This document shows, piece after piece, positions 61,763 to 64,000 of a DNA stretch of 64,000 bases. Source of the DNA: Metabacillus endolithicus (GTDB lineage Bacteria > Bacillota > Bacilli > Bacillales > Bacillaceae); assembly GCF_023078335.1 (NCBI RefSeq), contig NZ_CP095550.1:3330001-3394000 (forward strand), written 5' to 3'. A program made the translations under genes and the position numbers. The notes beneath the pieces are model-generated. The model made no database searches and had not been told where the DNA came from. It saw only the letters and a program-made list of their open reading frames with translations. Each line of letters begins with the position of its first letter. Position 1 is the stretch's first letter.

Positions 61763-63906
61763 ATGAAAAAGAAACTTCTTTTATCAAGCATTGCATTAGT
61801 TAGTGTCGTAATCTTTGCTCTATTAGGTTATCTTTTTATTATCTTTATGGGGAATTATGTCATCGATGAAGAAAAATTAGTCATGAATACAGCGTCAAAG
61901 CTTGTTGACGTTGAGGGAAAGGAAATTACAAAGCTTTACATTGAAAATAGAGAGCTTGTCAATATTTCTGAAGTTCCAGAATATGTTCAAAAAGCTTTTA
62001 TTTCAGTTGAAGATCAAAGATTTTATGAGCATCATGGGATTGATGCAAGAGCAATAACGCGTGCTCTCTATAAAGATATTTTAGCCGGTGGAAAAGTAGA
62101 AGGCGGTAGTACTATTACTCAACAACTAGCCAAAAATATCTTTTTGACAAACGATAAAACACTACTTAGAAAAACAAAGGAAGCAATTATTGCAGTTAAT
62201 TTAGAAAAACGGTATAGCAAAGCCAAATTACTAGAAATGTATTTAAATCAAGTATATTTTGGTCATGGAGCATACGGGATAAAGGCTGCTGCAAAGCTGT
62301 ATTTTGATAAAGACGTTTCAGATTTGAGTCTTGAAGAAGGAGCGTTGTTAGCAGGAATTCCAAAAGCACCATCAACATACTCACCAATTGCCAATCCCGA
62401 AAAAAGTAAGCAAAGACGGAATGTTATTTTAAGCTTAATGGGAGATCAAAACTATATCACATATGATGAAGTTGTTAGAACTCAGGGTAAAACGGTTAAG
62501 ATCAATGTAAATAAAAAGCAAGAAAGTCCATGGCTTACTACTTATGTTGATATGGTTTTTGATGAAGCGAAAGAAATGTATGCCATCTCGAATGAAGAGT
62601 TGTTAAGAGGTGGATATACGATTAAAGTACCTTTACAACTTAGCTTGCAAAAATCTGCGTATGATTTATTTCAGGATAAGGAGTATTTTCCTGGAACAGA
62701 TGATTTTGCACAAGGAGCTTTTATTTTACTTGATAACAAAACAGGTGGAGTTATAGCAGCAATAGGTGGTCGTGATTATGTACCAAAAGGATTAAATCGA
62801 CTAAATGCGAAACGACAGCCTGGCTCAACATTTAAACCAGTTGCTGTTTATGCCCCGTCAATAGAAACAAAATTATTTAAACCATACTCGTTACTAAAAG
62901 ATGAACAGTTAACATATGGTGATTATTCCCCTAAAAACTATGATAATCAGTATGAAGGAGAGGTATCTATGTTTGATGCCCTTGTTTCATCAAAAAATGC
63001 TGCTGCTGTTTGGACGTTATCAGAATTAGGGATAAAAACTAGTAAAGAATACTTAAAGTCTCTCGGAATGGGGATTAAAGATGATGGCCTTGCAATTGCC
63101 CTTGGTGGACTGTCTGAAGGGGTAACACCTATTCAAATGGCGAATGCATATCGAACCTTTGCTACAAATGGCAGCTACAGTGAACATCACTTTATACAAG
63201 AAATAAAAAATAGAGATGGCAAAGTAATAGCAGAGCATCATTCAAAAACGAAAGATGTGTTTTCACCACAAACAGCTTGGGATATGACACGTATGCTGCA
63301 GCATGTTGTTACAGAAGGAACAGCACAAAATGGTCATTTTAAAGGAGAGTTAGCAGGTAAAACAGGAACAACTTCTTATCCAAATGTTCCTGGAGCCTCA
63401 AAGGATGCCTGGTTTGTTGGATACACGGAAAATGTAGTTGGAGCTCTTTGGATGGGCTATGATCAAACAGATACAGAACATTATTTAACACATGGAAGCT
63501 CTTATCCAACTAAGCTTTTTAAAGACATTCTAAATGATGCTAAATGGGATCAAGATGTAGCCTTTGCTATGCCTGAAGGTGTACAGGACCTAGAAAGCCT
63601 ATAAGAATAAAAGAGATTGACCAAGTTGAAGCGAGATATACGTTCAAACCACTAGGGTTAATTACATTAACGCTTGAGTGGGAGCCTTTAAAAGATGATC
63701 GGGTAGAATACCGAATCTATGAGCATTCAGATGGGAATTCAACAGAGTTAATAGGTACGGTTAAGGGGGCAGGTGTCTATGAGATACCATTTGCTAATGT
63801 GTTTTCAGATTCCTCTTATTCGGTTGCTCCTTTTAACACGCAAACGAATGAAGAAGGAATTCAAACGAAATCACGGAAACCTACTTTATTTAGTTCAAAT
63901 AATTGA
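61763..63906 (+). pseudogene. pbpF: Class A penicillin-binding protein PbpF, C-terminal frameshift
   Basis: Bifunctional murein synthase. N-terminal membrane anchor (about 8-30), glycosyltransferase domain (about 60-240: SVEDQRFYEHHG, GGSTITQQLAKN), transpeptidase domain (about 300-600: catalytic SxxK PGSTFKP, SSKNAA, and KTGT in AGKTGTT). The frame stops at 63604 after VQDLESL, but the next frame continues PIRIKEIDQVEARYTFKPLG to a stop at 63906, giving about 714 residues as in B. subtilis. One base is gained or lost near 63598. hemE is expected just downstream. AGGGGTG precedes the ATG. Confidence 0.9.
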
Positions 63907-64000
63907 GTTAAAGGAAAGCTAAACTGATTTCGTCTTTTTTTTGACATTTGCATATCTAAGCTATACAACAGGAAATGAAACCGTTATAGTTGAAAGGGCA

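Noticed and set aside
63941..63967. hemE promoter (TTGACA and TATACA)
   Set aside because: The hexamers are good, but the 15-base spacing is short and hemE itself is beyond the window.

Overview
The window is chromosomal DNA from a low-GC, endospore-forming member of the Bacillaceae. Evidence is the AT-rich composition, strong GGAGG ribosome sites, intrinsic terminators, spore genes (an alpha/beta SASP, Sda, YheC/YheD, five YjcZ-type micro-proteins, Hpr) and gene order shared with Bacillus subtilis. From about 22 kb on, the order follows the B. subtilis yhe and yha blocks: yheEDCBA, yhaX, hemZ, a yhaR-like enoyl-CoA hydratase, yhaONML, prsA, yhaI, hpr, yhaH, trpP, serC, hit, ecsABC, an amidohydrolase in the yhaA position, hmoB, pbpF. 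The start of hemE should lie just past the right edge.

Layout. 0-1 kb: end of a sortase-anchored surface protein and a lipoprotein-like class F sortase. 1-2.5 kb: a two-gene minus-strand unit of a cobalamin-binding protein carrying the W-x9-EH signature of B12 photoreceptors and a PAS/STAS protein. 2.7-7.2 kb: YitT, DedA, a DHA2-type drug exporter, HAD phosphatase. 7.3-11.4 kb: class I ribonucleotide reductase under a cobalamin riboswitch, with the sporulation checkpoint gene sda directly downstream. 11.5-16.3 kb: NhaC antiporter, the haem oxygen sensor HemAT, UspA, a degenerate HPr-fold protein, YbjQ. 16.4-17.75 kb: 26 strictly periodic 52-bp units, each with a conserved dyad. 18.6-19.5 kb: spore genes, including an SASP whose sigma-G leader contains a tRNA-like cloverleaf. 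19.8-22 kb: MsmX and a CdaR/PucR regulator. 22-29 kb: expanded yhe spore cluster with four YheC/D-type ATP-grasp genes. 29-64 kb: the yha block.

How genes work together. Vitamin B12 recurs: it should switch off nrdAB through the riboswitch and is the probable chromophore or ligand of the 1.8-2.5 kb sensor. Sporulation control and spore structure recur through Sda, Hpr, SASP, YheC/D and YjcZ. Haem links HemAT, HemZ, HmoB and the expected hemE. DNA repair is represented by yhaONM behind a LexA-like box. Tryptophan uptake (trpP) has a clear nine-triplet TRAP site.

Quality warning. At least eleven single-base frameshifts interrupt otherwise intact genes (yheC-like, the gene at 31.9 kb, yhaO twice, yhaN, trpP, serC, ecsC, the amidohydrolase, the permease at 59.5 kb, pbpF), several at short homopolymers. 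This density looks like residual assembly or sequencing error rather than decay. These genes are annotated at their reconstructed full extent. All functional calls rest on reading the sequence and on recalled knowledge of families; no database search was run.
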